Shown: positions 12,501-25,843, numbered from the stretch's first letter. The stretch: DNA of 64,000 nt from Trichaptum fuscoviolaceum (GCA_910574455.1 CAJSYZ010000008.1:1924707-1988706); one strand, 5' to 3'. Numbers and translations are program-made. Notes: generated by a model from the letters alone, not told the origin.

Positions 12501-13159
12501 ACGAGCTTCTTGTGATGTTCTTCGGGATTGAGCTCATCAAATTCGTTGAGGGCATGCACTCAGCTGGCTTCATACACGGCGACCTGAAGATCGATAACTG
12601 CCTTCTTAGGCTCAACGAAGTACCTGGAGGATCTGCTGCATGGTCAGGAATGTATCAATCCAATGGTGATGGCGGATGGAAACAAAAGGGAGTCAAAGTC
12701 ATTGACTTCGGACGTACGATCGACACACGCATGTTCCCTTCGGATCAACAATTCATCGCGGACTGGGATACAGATGTTGGAGATTGTATAGAAATGCGCG
12801 AAAAGAGACCCTGGACGTTTCAACCCGACTATTTTGGGCTCGCCGGTATCATCTACTGTTTGCTGTTCGGCAAGTACTTCGATGCCGACACGATAATCCC
12901 TATTCCTTCCTCAGAGCCTGTGCGATACAAAGTTTCAACCCCGTTTAAACGATATTGGCAGGCCGACATTTGGACAAGATTATTCGATACTCTTCTGAAT
13001 CCCAATCTCGTGAAGCCAGATAAATCATTGCCTGTCGTGTCAGAGCTTGCATCGATAAGGGTGGAGATGGAAGCATGGCTTTCGAGCAATTGCAATAGGA
13101 GTAGCAATACGCTCAAAGGTTTGCTGAAGAAGGTTGAGCGATCCTTCATTATCGACTAA
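9515..13159 (+). CDS. BUB1: Spindle assembly checkpoint kinase Bub1
   Basis: This is a Ser/Thr kinase of kinetochores that recruits checkpoint proteins and marks centromeres. The first exon (9515-9911) plus the second encode the Mad3/Bub1 homology-1 TPR region. A GLEBS-type Bub3-binding motif follows (YRFDMSLLF...IQEARAKHL, about 10370-10440), then a KEN box in EEKKENATPAP and the FKPFMDE motif. Acidic, disordered sequence links to the kinase domain: glycine loop GEGGFGAVFLA, lysine in ALKVVKP, catalytic loop HGDLKIDN (the Bub1-type form of HRDLKxxN) and metal-binding DFGRTID. Introns lie near 9912-9970, 10758-10807 and 10867-10919. A perfect gtgagt at 10130 might mark another 42-nt intron but the frame is open through it. 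Convergent with PBP1 downstream. Kinase residues look intact. Confidence 0.93.
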
Positions 13160-13392
13160 ATACTACGCTTAGAGATCCTCGACTAATACTTACCTGCCCA
13201 TGTATCAATAATACACTGGATGTACTATTTACTCACTTTACACACAATTGATCTTCGGTTGACTGCATTCCACAACAAAACTAATCCACAGCATAGCTAC
13301 ATGGGTACTGTGTTGCAAATTGCAAAGCAAGATATCCCAGAACGGCAGCAACCGAAAACTCCTAAGTTTTAACCTCCAACTCCCCCCAAATG

Positions 13393-16300
13393 TCATGCGT
13401 GGCCGACACCACCCATGGGAATAGGAGGGACGGGCGGACCACCTTCGTAGGGGTGCGGGGGCCCAGTAGGCCCAGGTGGCGGCATCATCATAGGATACGG
13501 CACCGCATGTTGCACTGTATTAAGTGTGAAAAACTTCGCACTGTATGTATCAATGGGCACCATACGTTGTGGACTTTGGTGATAGTATGGATGTGCGTGA
13601 GTCGGGATAGGCGTGGGCGGCATCGAAGGACGCGGGCCCGCACCGTTCGGCGGAGGAGGATATGCACCAGGAGGCGGTTGCATGTATTGTTGAGGGGCTA
13701 TCACTTTGATGATTAACTACCGTTTACTAAAGAATAATGACGATGAAACTTACGAGGCATCTGGCCCATATGTGGTGGGGCATACATCGCTAGAGCTACA
13801 TCAGTACGGTGAAGTCCATCAATGACTTAAGTTCGAAACACATACGTTGGCCATTTGGTGGGGGCATGTTCGGTGGGTAGGGCATAGGTTGCATATATGG
13901 AGACGGCATAAACGCTCCGGGTGGAACGCCTGGCATCCCAGGCATTAATGGCTGGTACATCTGAGAAGTCAGCAAAACCTAGGCAAACTGCGCATGTCAG
14001 AAAAAGGCTAACCTGTCCTGGATAATACGCAGGATAAGCGTAAATGGCATAGCCACGCGATGCCGCCGCTTGTGCCTGTGCTGCAGCGTCTTCGTCGTAA
14101 GAGGGAGGTGGAGGTGGGGGAGGTCCATGAGGGGCGAGATGCGGTGATGCTTGAGGTGCAGGTGCAGGTGCCGTTGGTGGTGGCGGAGGGAATAATAACA
14201 TATACCGCTTGCCATTGTAAGGCCATCGGTCGCCTGAAAAGGATTTTGTTCAAGTTCACAGAAATAACATGAGAAAAGGAACACACCTATTGAAGAAGCC
14301 TCTGCTATCTTAGCATGTTTAAACGGGTTAAAATCATCTTTGACGTTGACAGGTGGTCCCTTTTTGATAATTTGGGATCCGAAGAACGGGTTGGGAGTAG
14401 TGGGTGCGGACGGTGTCTAAATAAAGTGACATCAGATGCGAACAATGTGTTATTTGATGATGACTGACTATATCCTTCGGTGCTTTCTGGGTTGATGGGC
14501 CGTTCTGAAGGCCGGTATCCAAATTTGAGAAGAGAAATCAAAATCACACAAAATGAAACACGCACAGTTACAGGGGTAAAGGCCACAGCCTTCGGATTGG
14601 GTCTAAACGAGGTGGCATTAACGTTCAACTTCTGCGCAGATGTCGGGCTCAGCGGTTGTGTAGGCGGGGAGGACTCCAAAGGTTTGCTCTCATTAGGCGT
14701 GGTTGACTTCTTGCCACGGAAAGGAGGAATAGTCTGGATAACCATGCTGACACGCGGCATGGTCTTCGAAGTCTCTAATTTGCTTGACCCAGCAACTGCT
14801 GATCCGCTTGGTACTATACCAGCAGAACCAGGAACCGCATTGGAGCTTTTGCTTGAAGGAATTCCAGCAGGCTTCGCAATATTCGCGCCGTCGGATGGCT
14901 TTCGTGTGATTTCTGGCTTGCTTGGCGCAAGATTCGGCGGTGATTTCTGCGTAGTGTTAACAATGGATGAAGAGATTCCGATAGCACGAGCTTGCGCAGA
15001 CTGAGCGTCTTGGGCAGACTTCTCCTTGATAATACGCTGCTTTTCCTCATCCTTTGCAAGGATAGGAACTAAGTCTTCTGGAATTGGCTTGTTGAGCTGG
15101 AAACAAAATTTGTGACAAACTCGTCGGTCAGAAATGCAGAACAAAGTTATAGAAGCTGGAGTAGAAAAGTACCTTGAAACTCTGGCTAAACTTCACAAGG
15201 TCTGCAACGCGCTTCTCCATCTCGCTCTTCACCAGAGCTTGCTTCTTCTGAGTTAGTCTTTGCCGTTCGTTGGTAACGAAATCGCGGAAAGCAGGCAGGG
15301 CATCAGCAGGAGGCTGAAAGAGATATACATATATGCAAAGGCGAACTCGAAGTCAAACACCGCACAGCCTATCTGATGCAATCTGACGCACCTTAGTTGC
15401 GCCTGTACCAGGCGCTGATGGCGCTCCTCGAGACAAAGTCTTTTCCCTTCCGTCAGGGGTGTTAACAGATACTGTTGGTACGGGCACAGATGTATCCGAT
15501 TTCTCTTGACCATCTGCTTCTGGGTCCTTGTCTTTGGGCGCAGGAGAAATAGCGGAAGTAGGAGTAGCTACAGTACTCGAGTTCTGTCGCCGCGCGGGCG
15601 GAACATACGCGTTTGGTCCACGAACAACGGCGCCGTACCTGTAAAACAGATATAGCATGAAAACGGATAGATTAAGACAGTGCGTACTTATCCTCCTCAT
15701 TGACACCACTGTCGTCAACTACCAGTCCACGCTCCTCGGCTATGTGAGCATTGTCAGTTGCGGACTGAAGTTGCAACATGATTAGCAAACAATCCAGCAT
15801 TCCTGTAGTTGTGTGTCTCAGTACTCACACCTTCAATTTCCGCCGCAATCTTAGCAGCGCGTCTTTCGCGGTCCTTGAAATCCTTCGCTGTACGGTCAAT
15901 CTTCGTGGTGTATTCGTCCTCGTTGAAGTGGGTCCGAACACCGAAAAGAATTTCATTGGCAGCAAACTGGTCCCATTGGCCAGCGCCTGCTGCACCAGGC
16001 CCAAAGGTTAAGTCATCTACACGGTGGGCGCCATTAGCATTTGCAGGACCGGTGCCATTGGACACGGTGCTGGAGTCTGTCGTATCCGGTTGCCATGCCT
16101 GCAGTTCACGTTCGCGCTTCGGCGCCGTGCGTGATATTTCCGTGTCAGTCCGGAAAGCTGCAAGATCGCATTAGCAATGTCCAATCAATGTTTTTTACAC
16201 GACAAGAAAGGATGGCCCATAAAATCCGCGAAACACCCGTAGTAAGTACCACGATGGAAATGGCCCTTAGTCCACCCGTGAAGCCCTCTCCCCTGCGCGT

Positions 16301-17203
16301 CACATTCACCTTCCAATCACAAACACCACAGAGCCATGTTCATATGATTCCGCAATTCTGAGAAACCGTTCAAGGTGTTTGTAACCTTGATAATCTTCTT
16401 ATTTCCCGCGAATAGCGGCAGGCTAAAATGGGTTGGAGCTTAAGTACTACTCACAATCGTTAGGTTTGTTCGGTGCACCAGCACCTGAGGTAGACCCAGG
16501 AGCAAACGATAGCACATTGGATGCGGGGATCTTAAATGTTTCCTTCGGAGGTGAGTTAGGCAAAGATAGGTCTTTGGCATTCTTCAGAGTTAAGCCTATT
16601 GCAGAAATGCCACCCGAACGACAACGAAGCAGATGATATCCATGGTCAATCCAATGTCTCTATCGTGTAGGGAAGAGTGAGATGGGTACGAACTGGCATC
16701 GTCGGTAGCTGCTGGTGAAACAGCAGTAAGAATACCCTCAATCCGAGTGTTTGATCGAAGCGAAACGGTTATCAGTGAGTTCTGTGACGAGAGCGAAACC
16801 CGGAAACGAGGCGAACGTGTCCCAAATGTATAGAAGTAGTAAGAATACATCATGCAAGACGAACGAGGACAAACTCACGATACTACCCGCTAAACTCGCC
16901 AATAACCGTTCCTTGTCTTCGGAGGTTCCCCAAGCGTTTTGCAAAGGTTTGCCGTTTGCTTGACCACCAAGAGGCGGGAAGCCATTCGTAGCAGGGCGAA
17001 CATTTGAAGCAACTGCGTTATATGCTGGTCCCGGTGAAGCGGACCCTCGGTTTGTCCAAGCTGGCGCCCGTCTGCGTAACGTGTTATATTTCTGTATGTC
17101 ATAGTGTTTCTAAATCGACCCACCTAGCAGGCGACGGATTGCTTTGGCCCGAATCAAGGCTCTTCTTCAGAGGAGTGCCCTTAGGAGGACGAACCGTTGC
17201 CAT
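13393..17203 (-). CDS. PBP1: Ataxin-2/Pbp1 family RNA-binding protein
   Basis: A poly(A)-binding-protein partner acting in mRNA regulation and stress granules. Read on the minus strand from ATG at 17203 (MATVRPPKGTPLKK) through about ten exons. An SM-ATX (Lsm-like) domain spans 16880-16560, with SLRSNTRIEGIL and, after an intron, GLTLKNAKDLS. The LsmAD domain lies at about 15990-15840 (LFGVRTHFNEDEYTTKID, then RERRAAKIAAEIEG). A PAM2 motif (NATSFRPNPKAVAFTP, near 14590) is the expected MLLE-binding site of Pab1. The C-terminus is Pro/Met/Gly/Tyr-rich low complexity ending GGVGHA. Domain order matches ataxin-2. Exon limits in the C-terminal low-complexity part are the least certain. Confidence 0.9.
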
Positions 17204-20200
17204 TGTCAAGTCAACTTGACCGAGCAGAACAACAAGATATGCAGGAGAGAAAAACGAAAAACGATAATCACAGATAGAAGCAGAAGAATGGATGGAATGA
17301 ATAGAGACGCCGAGAGCAAACAGTTCACAAAATATTGGCTGAAATCGTAGTGGAAGTAAGAGAGAGTTCTGTGGATGACAACGCAAATATTATACTCACA
17401 CTCGACGGCGACTACGACCGGCTGTGTGGAATTGTCAAGACGTGACGAAAGTCGATACAAACTGAATGGAGCGCGCGGGTCTGGCCGAAGCAAGGGATTA
17501 TGTGGAAAAGATGCAAGATAAAACCAGCGCTGGGAAAGCGATATACGAGCTGAATCGGCCGTGCACGCTGTCAGCGACGGCGGCGACGAGGGTTTCGACG
17601 ACGAGGACACAGTTCGAGGGCGTGATGTGCACATCTTCCGGATGTTGTCCAGAAGCCTGGTCAAGCCACCGTGCCCAAATAACCACAAATAAGCCCCCGT
17701 AACCGCTGAATCAACGTTTCGTTGCAACTCTCTTCAACTTGTAACTTGACATGCATCATCCTCTCCCTACCGCTTTCTCTACTGATACGATTCGTCTCAC
17801 AGTATTTTCTTTCGAGATATCATGTATCAAGACGCAAACATCAAATATGGCGGAAGCACACTTCGCACAGCAACGGAAGAAAATGACCATCACCTGGGGT
17901 CAGAGCGTGCTTCTCTTCCTTGTTGGCAGCAAAATTACTTCTGTATTCTATCTTGCCATCAATGCTGTGGGACACAACGCCAATCCGAAGTCTATCTGTG
18001 TCAGATTTGCCTCGGCAGCCCATCACACAGCGAGCTAGTCTGTCCTATGGTACTGGCAATCTATCTTAACAAGCCCTTCGACCCGTCGGACGACGCGTCG
18101 CTGGAGACGAAGCTCAATCTGATGGCGCCGACTATAATGTCGACAGGCTGTACAACCTGTTACTAACACGGAAATAAAGGGTCTTAGCTTCTTCATTCAT
18201 GAAAAGGCTCAAAAGAGGGGCTTTTGATACTGTCAACAAAGCGGGACTGAGTATCGGCTTCAGTTCACCTCTTCCAATTAATTACATGCACAAGAGGTAA
18301 ACTCCAGCTTTCCTTTCTCACCCTAATGCAGCATGGCCTCGCTTACCTTGGTTAATGAAGTCAGAATATACAGCACGTTGGTTCATCTTGGTCGAGGCCA
18401 GTGAGTCGAAGGCTGGATACGTCTTTAATCAATCAACTGCCTCGATGATAAGACGACATGTACGCTACATGAGAGTCTTGTTCGTTCTACTTATATTCTA
18501 CGATCCAGGGATTGAAATGAGGGTCTATATACCAAAGACTGGAGTCCATTAAGTCCCTCAGCATGAAGTATATGATACCCTGTACTCGAGGAAAACAGGT
18601 ACGATTAAATGTCTTCATATTCTTCTACTGAGTCAATCTCTTCTGGATGTGCGGCCTTGGACGCCCACTTAGATGTATAACAGGCGAATCCTTCCTTCAC
18701 CCAAGGCGCAAGGACGGAGGCCATCTAATCCGACTCTTTGTCGCAGGCGATCACAACCATTCCCGATTGCTGTGTTTAAGGTACAATCTAGCCCTATACC
18801 TTAACTGGGTTTCTGATTCATGTGGCTCAGCAGCCGTTTACTTCGTCCGCTCGATTATGGCCCAAAGGCGTTCTGATCACGCATCAAGTAGGCTCAACGA
18901 TAAAACTTCTCTGCTCATACTTCTTGAATAAATCATTACCGTCTATCAACAATACTCAAAGCGCTTCAAGCTGTCGACGCGTGCTCGGTCCGATCTTGTC
19001 TTTCGACCCTGCACAGTGGCGAAGTCAACTCATTCGTGACGCATGTGCTCTCGCATCAACACTCCACTCTCGCTTGGTATATGCCTCTTCTAGCGACTGT
19101 GCCGCAAACAACTCGGTTGACGGCCAAGGCGACTCGGATAGGACATTGTACACATTACTCATTCTCGTCGGCTACATTGACTAAATCCGCTATCTGTTCG
19201 AAAAAGATGACGGACGATGAGCATGGAGTATAGAGGTATCAGGTACCGATGACGGATTGTTCTGGACGTCCTTAATTGAATTCCAAGTGTCTACGTAACT
19301 AGGATAACTGGGGCTCCCTCAGTAACATCGACTCTAAGTGAAGCAAAGTAGGAAATCCAAGCCTGTCGCGTCGAGCAAGCAAAGTCTGCGGAACAGACGC
19401 GTCAGTACTCGGTGTGTAAGACGGAGGAGTCATACTACAGATTGTCAATGCAATGGCGCTTGCTCTACTAGTGACTATGCCACGAGCAGTCCGCTTGAGA
19501 CAATTGCACGCAGTCCATTCTTGAGTTCATGCCGGTCTAAGTGTGCGATGACAAAGGACTTCGATACCCTTCGTCCACGCTTTTGTCAGAGTTTTCATAC
19601 TAGCTGAGGGCTTGTGAAGCAATTTTCGTATATTCGACCCCGCAAACACACGATGCGCGCAAACTGGGGTTAAGCGCTGGTATATGCACTTGTTCTGTCG
19701 GAAGAAGACCATCTTCAGTCAAGGGCACCGAATGCCACCTTCGTATCGGAATGAAAACTCAGTTCGAGAGCTCGCAGATTGGGTAAGGGGGCATACTCGC
19801 ATCCATTAATGTAGCGCCGAGCGATATACCTCCATATTTATACCTGTTCGCAAATTAAATATAGCACACTGGCTCCGTTCAGTATTCCCGGATTCTCCTA
19901 CGAGTCAATAGAGCACACGCCTGAACATCGGGTGCAGATTAATCGATAGGATTCACAATGAGCGGGCAAACATTTTTAGACTCCCAGAGTTAATTTTGTT
20001 TCAACAGTAAGCCCCGAGCTCCGTGAACGCAAGGTCGTGAATAGAAGCCATCAAGCAGCCCGGAGTCGGTGCGAAGGAATCGTCAATCGAAGATCGCAGG
20101 GCTGTGTAGACGAGGGAGAATAATGAACCCGAGGTATGTATGGTCGTGTTTCAAGGTAGAGAAGCTCCATGTGGGACTGTCGGTATATCCACAGAAACGC

Positions 20201-20308
20201 TCACGCATAAGCATCAAGCCGTCAGATTAAGTCGCAGCGCTTCTCTAGTGACTGCACCCGTACCAACTATAGGCGCCCGTGCATGTGTGTGTCTGTGCAC
20301 ATCTTTCT

Positions 20309-20337
20309 GCGAGGGGGGCGGGGGGGGGGGGGGGGGG
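20309..20337 (+). repeat. Poly-G tract
   Basis: A run of guanines broken once near its start by a cytosine (gggggg c, then about 21 G) follows a gtgtgtctgtg stretch. Such tracts can form G-quadruplexes and are prone to length errors in sequencing, so the exact length should not be trusted. Confidence 0.8.
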
Positions 20338-21945
20338 AAGTGTGAGACGTTGGAATAGCAAAGAGATTGGGGATCGAAGCCATGCAGTACGTTGCACAGA
20401 GCGGTGGAATCTATAGCACTTTGCTGAGAGACAGAAGGTTGCGAGAGATCATGGTAAGCTCCAAGTCAATACGGCTTGTGTGTCGAGTTTATGAGCCATG
20501 GGCAAGTAGAACGGAGAACATCATCTGAGGCAACCCAGGTCGTATTTCCATGCGGCAGTGCATATCCCTTTGTCCCGGTGGGTGGGCGGCCTCTATGACA
20601 TTGAATTGATTATAAGAAGGAGCATAGATGGAGTCCGATGCTCACCGTCGAGACAAGTTTTGGGTGTGACTAAGGGCGAACGATGCCGCCGGCCTACACC
20701 CGACGAGGATAATGTTGATTAGCTTCACGAACATGTACAAGCATGCGTACGTACTGCGATGAAATGCATTCATTACAAAGTACATCTGTTCAAGACCGCA
20801 GGCGTTGGCATAGACCGAACTTGTGGTCAATTGGCAGATCTCGTAGGTCAAGTGGGGGGGAAGTGGGGAACTCACCTAAACGAAGCTTCCCCGCACTGTC
20901 ATTAACCTTCAATTCAGTTCTTTCTCTGAGTCGGTCAAAATCATGAGGGATGATCGACACGGTCGGAAAAGTTGCCGTAAGTAGCCGGAGATGGATGCGG
21001 GGGTGGGGTGACGGTTAAACGGAGGCTCCCATCCGCTCAGGTGTTCAATAAGGAGTTTGGCTATAACCAATGCAAGTCTTGGTACCAGCCATGCGACCGA
21101 TCTCAGATGCTCGATGTATACATTTCCGTCGTGAAGATAACAAAGAGAACTTACATGTAAGTACGTGTTTCGAAAGAACAAAATTCCAGCCTGCATAATG
21201 GGCCCGTCTGGAGGCCGCGTACGCGGCTCGGCACATAGAGATAGAGGATAGTCGATTGCGATCTTGTGACCGTACCCCACATTTCGTCTAAATTTTCTTT
21301 CCCCGTGTCGGAAAGCCCCCCTGACAAGCAGTCGTGACATCCGAGAAGCGATTGTGCGGGACTTCGCACACGCGTAGTTCCGCTCGTTTATTTTTTCGTA
21401 TCAACGGATGTTCAGGTGATGTATGGTCGCAGAGAATGCAGATGAAGAGTGTCGAGCTCATGAGGAAGAAACATGAAAGTGCTTCAAGTCGTATACTCAT
21501 TAATATTGAAGTCGGATGTAGTTTCCCACATTATGAAGACACTGCCAGTGCCACCGGCAGAGTGGCGAACATTCTCTTTCCTTCTTCGCATCTCGTCTCT
21601 GCTCCGCGTGCCAGTAATGTACCGACTACCAAGACTTCATCTCATTCTCTGTCGAGTTTGCGAAAAAATGTATGATGTGCGGTTGAAATAGTCAGCGGGC
21701 TACGCAGCCCTTGATGTGAGCGATTGGTCGTTCACTCTGAGGCAAGACTGGATCTACACATAGAAAGCGACTGTAGCCGAGAGTATTCATTCAGGTCGGT
21801 GTTCGAGAAACTCCACGATCCAGGCACGTTGTAATGCATAATTCAATTCAATAGTATGCAAATGCGGGGCAAGGTCCTCACTTTATTGCTTCTATATCGG
21901 GACGATACCAATGAGATCTTCCTTGGCCTGGAAGCACCACGATAG

Positions 21946-21953
21946 TATAAATA
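21946..21953 (+). promoter_or_regulatory. TATA box of the aquaporin gene
   Basis: TATAAATA lies about 95 bp before the aquaporin start codon, followed by a pyrimidine-rich stretch (ctttgctttccctcccc) typical of fungal transcription start regions. Confidence 0.55.
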
Positions 21954-22047
21954 CTGTCGTCTGCCGATAACTCTCATTCGTCCAGGGCACTCTTTTGCTT
22001 TCCCTCCCCGACACCACGACCACATTCCCCCCGCAATCGTCTCAAAA

Positions 22048-23417
22048 ATGCACGACGTCGAGCCCAAGTTCATCCACATAAGCGATGTCGTCCCCCGCCC
22101 TCAGTCCATGTACGCTTGGGAGCGTCGGCGGCATACCAGCCTGCACTGGCTCATAGAATGCGTGGCAGAATTCGTGAGTAAACGTAACAAGTCAGGCGGC
22201 GGTAAAACTCACTGCGCCGAATGTCATTAGATGGGCGTGTTTTTCTACGTGTACGCCGGTGTCGGTTCGACAGCATCCATGGTTGTGGGCAATCTGGCTG
22301 GGGAGGCATTCCTAGGCTGTGAGTTTTCGCCCGACTCTGCCGGCGATTGACAGGCGTTTCTAACTCTTCGGTCCTTCCGCTTGCAGCTCTGTTCCAAGTT
22401 GGTTTTGCATACGGAATCGGAATCGTCCTCGCGTTGGTTGTATGTGCAGCAACATCGGGAGGCCACTTTAACCCCTGCGTTACTGTTTGCTTTGCCATAT
22501 TCAAAGGCTTCCCGTGGAAGAAGGTGCCTAGGTATGTTCACCTGTCCATCAATTCCTGTCAGAAGAATTCCGCGTATCTGATCAGACTTCTTCTGCCCTT
22601 TAATTCCCTTTGGCTTCTTCCAGGTACATATTTTCGCAGATATTCGGCGCATACGTTGCCTGTTTGATCGTCTACCTACAATGGAAACCTACTCTTCTTG
22701 TAAGCTCAAACCCCATGTCGATCGAGAGAGCGGGCGCTAATCTTGTTGTTACACTCCGGCAGGAAGTCGAAGCAGCCTTAGAAGCCGCTGGTAAACTTGA
22801 CGCGATCTTGTTCACGCCAAGTGGACCCGCTGGCATCTTTGCTTTATACGTTGCGCCAGGGGCGAACTTGGGCAACGTATTCGCCAACGAACTCTTCAGC
22901 GTGAGTTGTCCCTGAACACCTCTTGTGCAGAAGATGAATTTTAATTATTCCTTTAACGATCCAGGACTTCTTCATTGGCCTCGTCATCTGGGCATGTCTC
23001 GACCCGTCAAACTTCTTTGCGCCCCCAGCTGCAATCCCTTGGATCATCGGCCTCTCATACTCTGCTGTCATTTGGGGCTACGCACCGAACGGTCTCGCCG
23101 CCAACGCTGCGCGTGACGTCGGCGCACGTCTCATGGCGATGACGATCTGGGGCACGAGGGCCGCCGGCGGCAACTATGCTGCGATTGCCGCGCTGACGAA
23201 TTTCTTCGGGACGCTCCTCGCCGCCGTGTTCTACGAGTTCTTCTTCTTCGACTCGAGCCGCGTCTTGCCCCCCGCGCAGCGTGACTTCCTCTGGGGCCAC
23301 AAGGCGCACGCCGAGCACCGCGATGACCGCTACGGACCGAATGCCACCGCCCGCCTACCAGCGGGCAGCGACTACTCCGCCAGCGATGACAAGGCGCATG
23401 TTGATCATCAGGCATAA
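22048..23417 (+). CDS. Aquaporin / aquaglyceroporin (MIP family)
   Basis: A membrane channel for water or small solutes. Six exons joined by short GT-AG introns give ~310 residues with the expected six membrane spans. The first pore half-helix motif reads GGHFNPCVTV (NPC instead of NPA, about 22463-22490) and the second reads AANAARDVGAR (NAA instead of NPA, about 23098-23130). Both replacements keep the asparagine. Variant second motifs of this type (NxARDxGxR) occur in fungal aquaglyceroporins (from memory). The N-terminus MHDVEPKFIHISDVVPRP and the His/Asp-rich tail ending DHQA are cytosolic and variable. Start chosen at the first ATG, about 95 bp after a TATA box. Confidence 0.9.
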
Positions 23418-23888
23418 TGCATGTCATAATGGCTTACGCATCTCACGGACTGACGATCTGACCGCATTTCGCATTCATATCAACGTACATACTATATCTT
23501 TACTTCCCGCAACGCGCCTCATAAAATGAAGGCGTGAATATTAGTTGCCGTGTATTCTAGCAAATTAGCATAAACATCAATTCCGTCCTGATTTGGACCG
23601 TGACAAACTTTGCCCCTCCTCCCCAATGAGGTTTATGCTCTCGGTAAGAGTGCTTCCGAAAGTGATGGACCTTTAGACCGTGAATCCTTCTAATGATCGA
23701 CAAAGAACCAACGTCAAACCTTAGGCAACGACTGGCTTCTCGAAGCGCGATGAGTGACTTCAAGAAGTTCAATATGACATATAATTCGAAGCTCTCGGCA
23801 AAATACGATTAGAAGAATAAACTTCAGCGCATAAGCATTTCAATGTTTTGTCATTTAATCTTCGAGATCCAAGAAGGGAGACACAATA

Positions 23889-25386
23889 TCATAGTTTACT
23901 CGAAGACGTATGAGAAGCCTTCACGACACTTTTGAGGCAAAAGGGGTTAGGCGACGGCGTTTGGACAAGTGAAATAGGAAATGTTGCGCTTACAGCTTGC
24001 CCGTGTTTCCGCCGTTGAACAAAAGCAGCAATGCATCTGGAGCTTGGCTGATGCCCTCGACGACGTGGTACTTGCTCTTCAGCTTGCCCTCTGCAATCCA
24101 GCCGGCCATCTCGGCAGCGGCGGAAGCGTATTGGTCGGCATAGTCGAAACTGTTGGACGGAGCGTAAGTCATTAATTATATCGATAGCTTTCCTCATGCG
24201 TTGTAAGAGTACGTACACGATGAAGCCCTCAATCTTTGCGCGCATCGCGATGAGTGTGAGATATGACGTTAAGCCCTTGGGCTTCGATGAATCTAAGCTT
24301 CATTCAGTGACTCTTTAACCTTCCTTTCAACTTTAATATATCTTACTGTACGCGGAGATAGCACCTGAAACAAAATGTTAACTCCCTGATTCGATTATGT
24401 TAATGGAGCTTAGCGACATACCACAAAGCACGATCCTCGCATTTTTGTTTAGCCTTGTCAGAGCGAAGTTAAGGATGTCGCCGCCAACGTTATCGAAGAA
24501 CACGTCCAAGTAGCCGACATGCTTCTTGAAGTCGTCGAAAAAGCTTTTGCTCTTATAGTTAATTGCCTTATCGACGCCAAGCTCTTGCTCGAGCCAACGA
24601 CACTTGTCCTCAGACCCGGCGATGCCGATAACACGCGCGCCCTTGAGCTTGCCGATCTGGCAGACGATGGATCCGGTTGCGCCTGCAGCGCCAGACACAA
24701 CGAGCGTCTCACCCGCTTTGATTTTGCCTACATCGAGAAGTCCCTGCGCAGATTTGAGCCTACTCGATAGTTGCGAGTACTAAGGTGACTACTTACGAAG
24801 TATGCGGTCATCCCTATGCACCTCAGCGGTCAGCACTGGGATTCAAGAATACATATGAGGATTATGGTTTTACCTGTAGAGCCTAAGGGTCCGAGAAAGT
24901 CCAGAAGATTTGCATCCGCAGGGACTCTGTTGTAGGTCACTCAGATTTATGGCAACGTAGAGAGGTTGGAGTAGACGAACTCAAGCTTCTCCAAGTCCTT
25001 GGCTTTCATCAAAGCATATTCAGTCCAACCTTGATTTGTAACTTAAGCACCAACAACCAAAGTCTTAAGCACCTGCACTCACCAAAGACCCCCCGCACAG
25101 CATCTCCGACTTTAAAGTTGGTATTCTTTCCGACCTCAACGACCTTCCCAAGGCCCACCGCTCGCATCACTTCCCCAATCTTGACAGGAGGGATATAGCT
25201 TCGCGCGTCATTGAGCCAGCCTCGCATCGCAGGGTCCAGTGAAAGATATTCAGTCTGAATGACGGCCTCCCCTTCACCCGGGCTGAACTTGTATGGAACA
25301 ACTTCACGTTTGAACGTTCTGTCGGGAATGATGTTCTCCTTCGGCCGCTCAGCGAGCACGACTCGGGTGTATTGCGCTGGTGCCAT
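23889..25386 (-). CDS. NADP-dependent alkenal/prostaglandin-type double-bond reductase (MDR superfamily)
   Basis: A zinc-free medium-chain reductase that reduces alpha,beta-unsaturated carbonyls with NADPH. It reads from MAPAQYTRVVLAERP at 25386 through an N-terminal GroES-like domain (EYLSLDPAMRGWLND). The Rossmann fold carries the nucleotide loop SGAAGATGSIVCQIG, then GSEDKCRWL and YLDVFFDNVGGDILN. The C-terminal part has KIEGFIVFDYADQY and VEGISQAPDALLLLFNGGN. An in-frame stop at 23990 is avoided if the last intron (gtaagc...caaaag) is spliced; the last exon then gives GKLVVKASHTSSSKL and ends at 23889, which matches family ends of the type GKLxVKV. It has a divergent promoter with the gene at 25844. 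Confidence 0.87.
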
Positions 25387-25843
25387 GGTTGTTTCAGCAA
25401 CTTTCCGAGCTATGTTCCCTTTTTTCGAATTGTTGGGGTAACAAGAGAGAGGGGAAGTGAGAAAGCTCTTAAGGCCATCTTGGAAGTCGGTTCACTATAA
25501 GTAAGTACAGTCCGGCATTGAGCGCCAACCGACCGAGGTTTGATGGCAAGTTGCTGAGGTAATCGCCAGTCCAGCAGGAGAAGCATGTGATACCCTCCTC
25601 AGGCTCTTTTTAACACCATACACATCTTTTCCTCCACGTATTCAATCCACTGTGCTTTATTCGCTTCATTGATCCGCCCTCTCACCGTTGCCGACGACGA
25701 CGACGAAGGACATTCTTGACAAGCTGCATACCTCGTCATATCCTTGTCGACTCCGAATTCGCACAGAAATCTCGTCTATTGGATTCAATTCAATTTGTCC
25801 GAAGGTCTAGGCAACAACACCAAAAGCCAGAGATTCAGTACAA

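Larger units (their letters stand above)
17204..22047. other. Gene-poor interval with no supported gene
   Basis: About 4.8 kb with only scattered ORFs of 60-174 codons, none with a recognisable motif. A minus-strand 173-codon ORF (17206-17727) overlaps the PBP1 leader, and a plus-strand ORF at 17822-18166 ends STGCTTCY; neither could be assigned. No transposon ends or strong tandem repeats were seen except the G-run at 20309-20337. It could be unannotated noncoding transcription, decayed DNA or highly diverged small genes. Confidence 0.5.

Noticed and set aside
17206..17727. 173-codon minus-strand frame upstream of PBP1
   Set aside because: It overlaps the PBP1 leader, has no motif, is Ser/Arg-rich with odd composition, and competing frames of similar quality exist on both strands.
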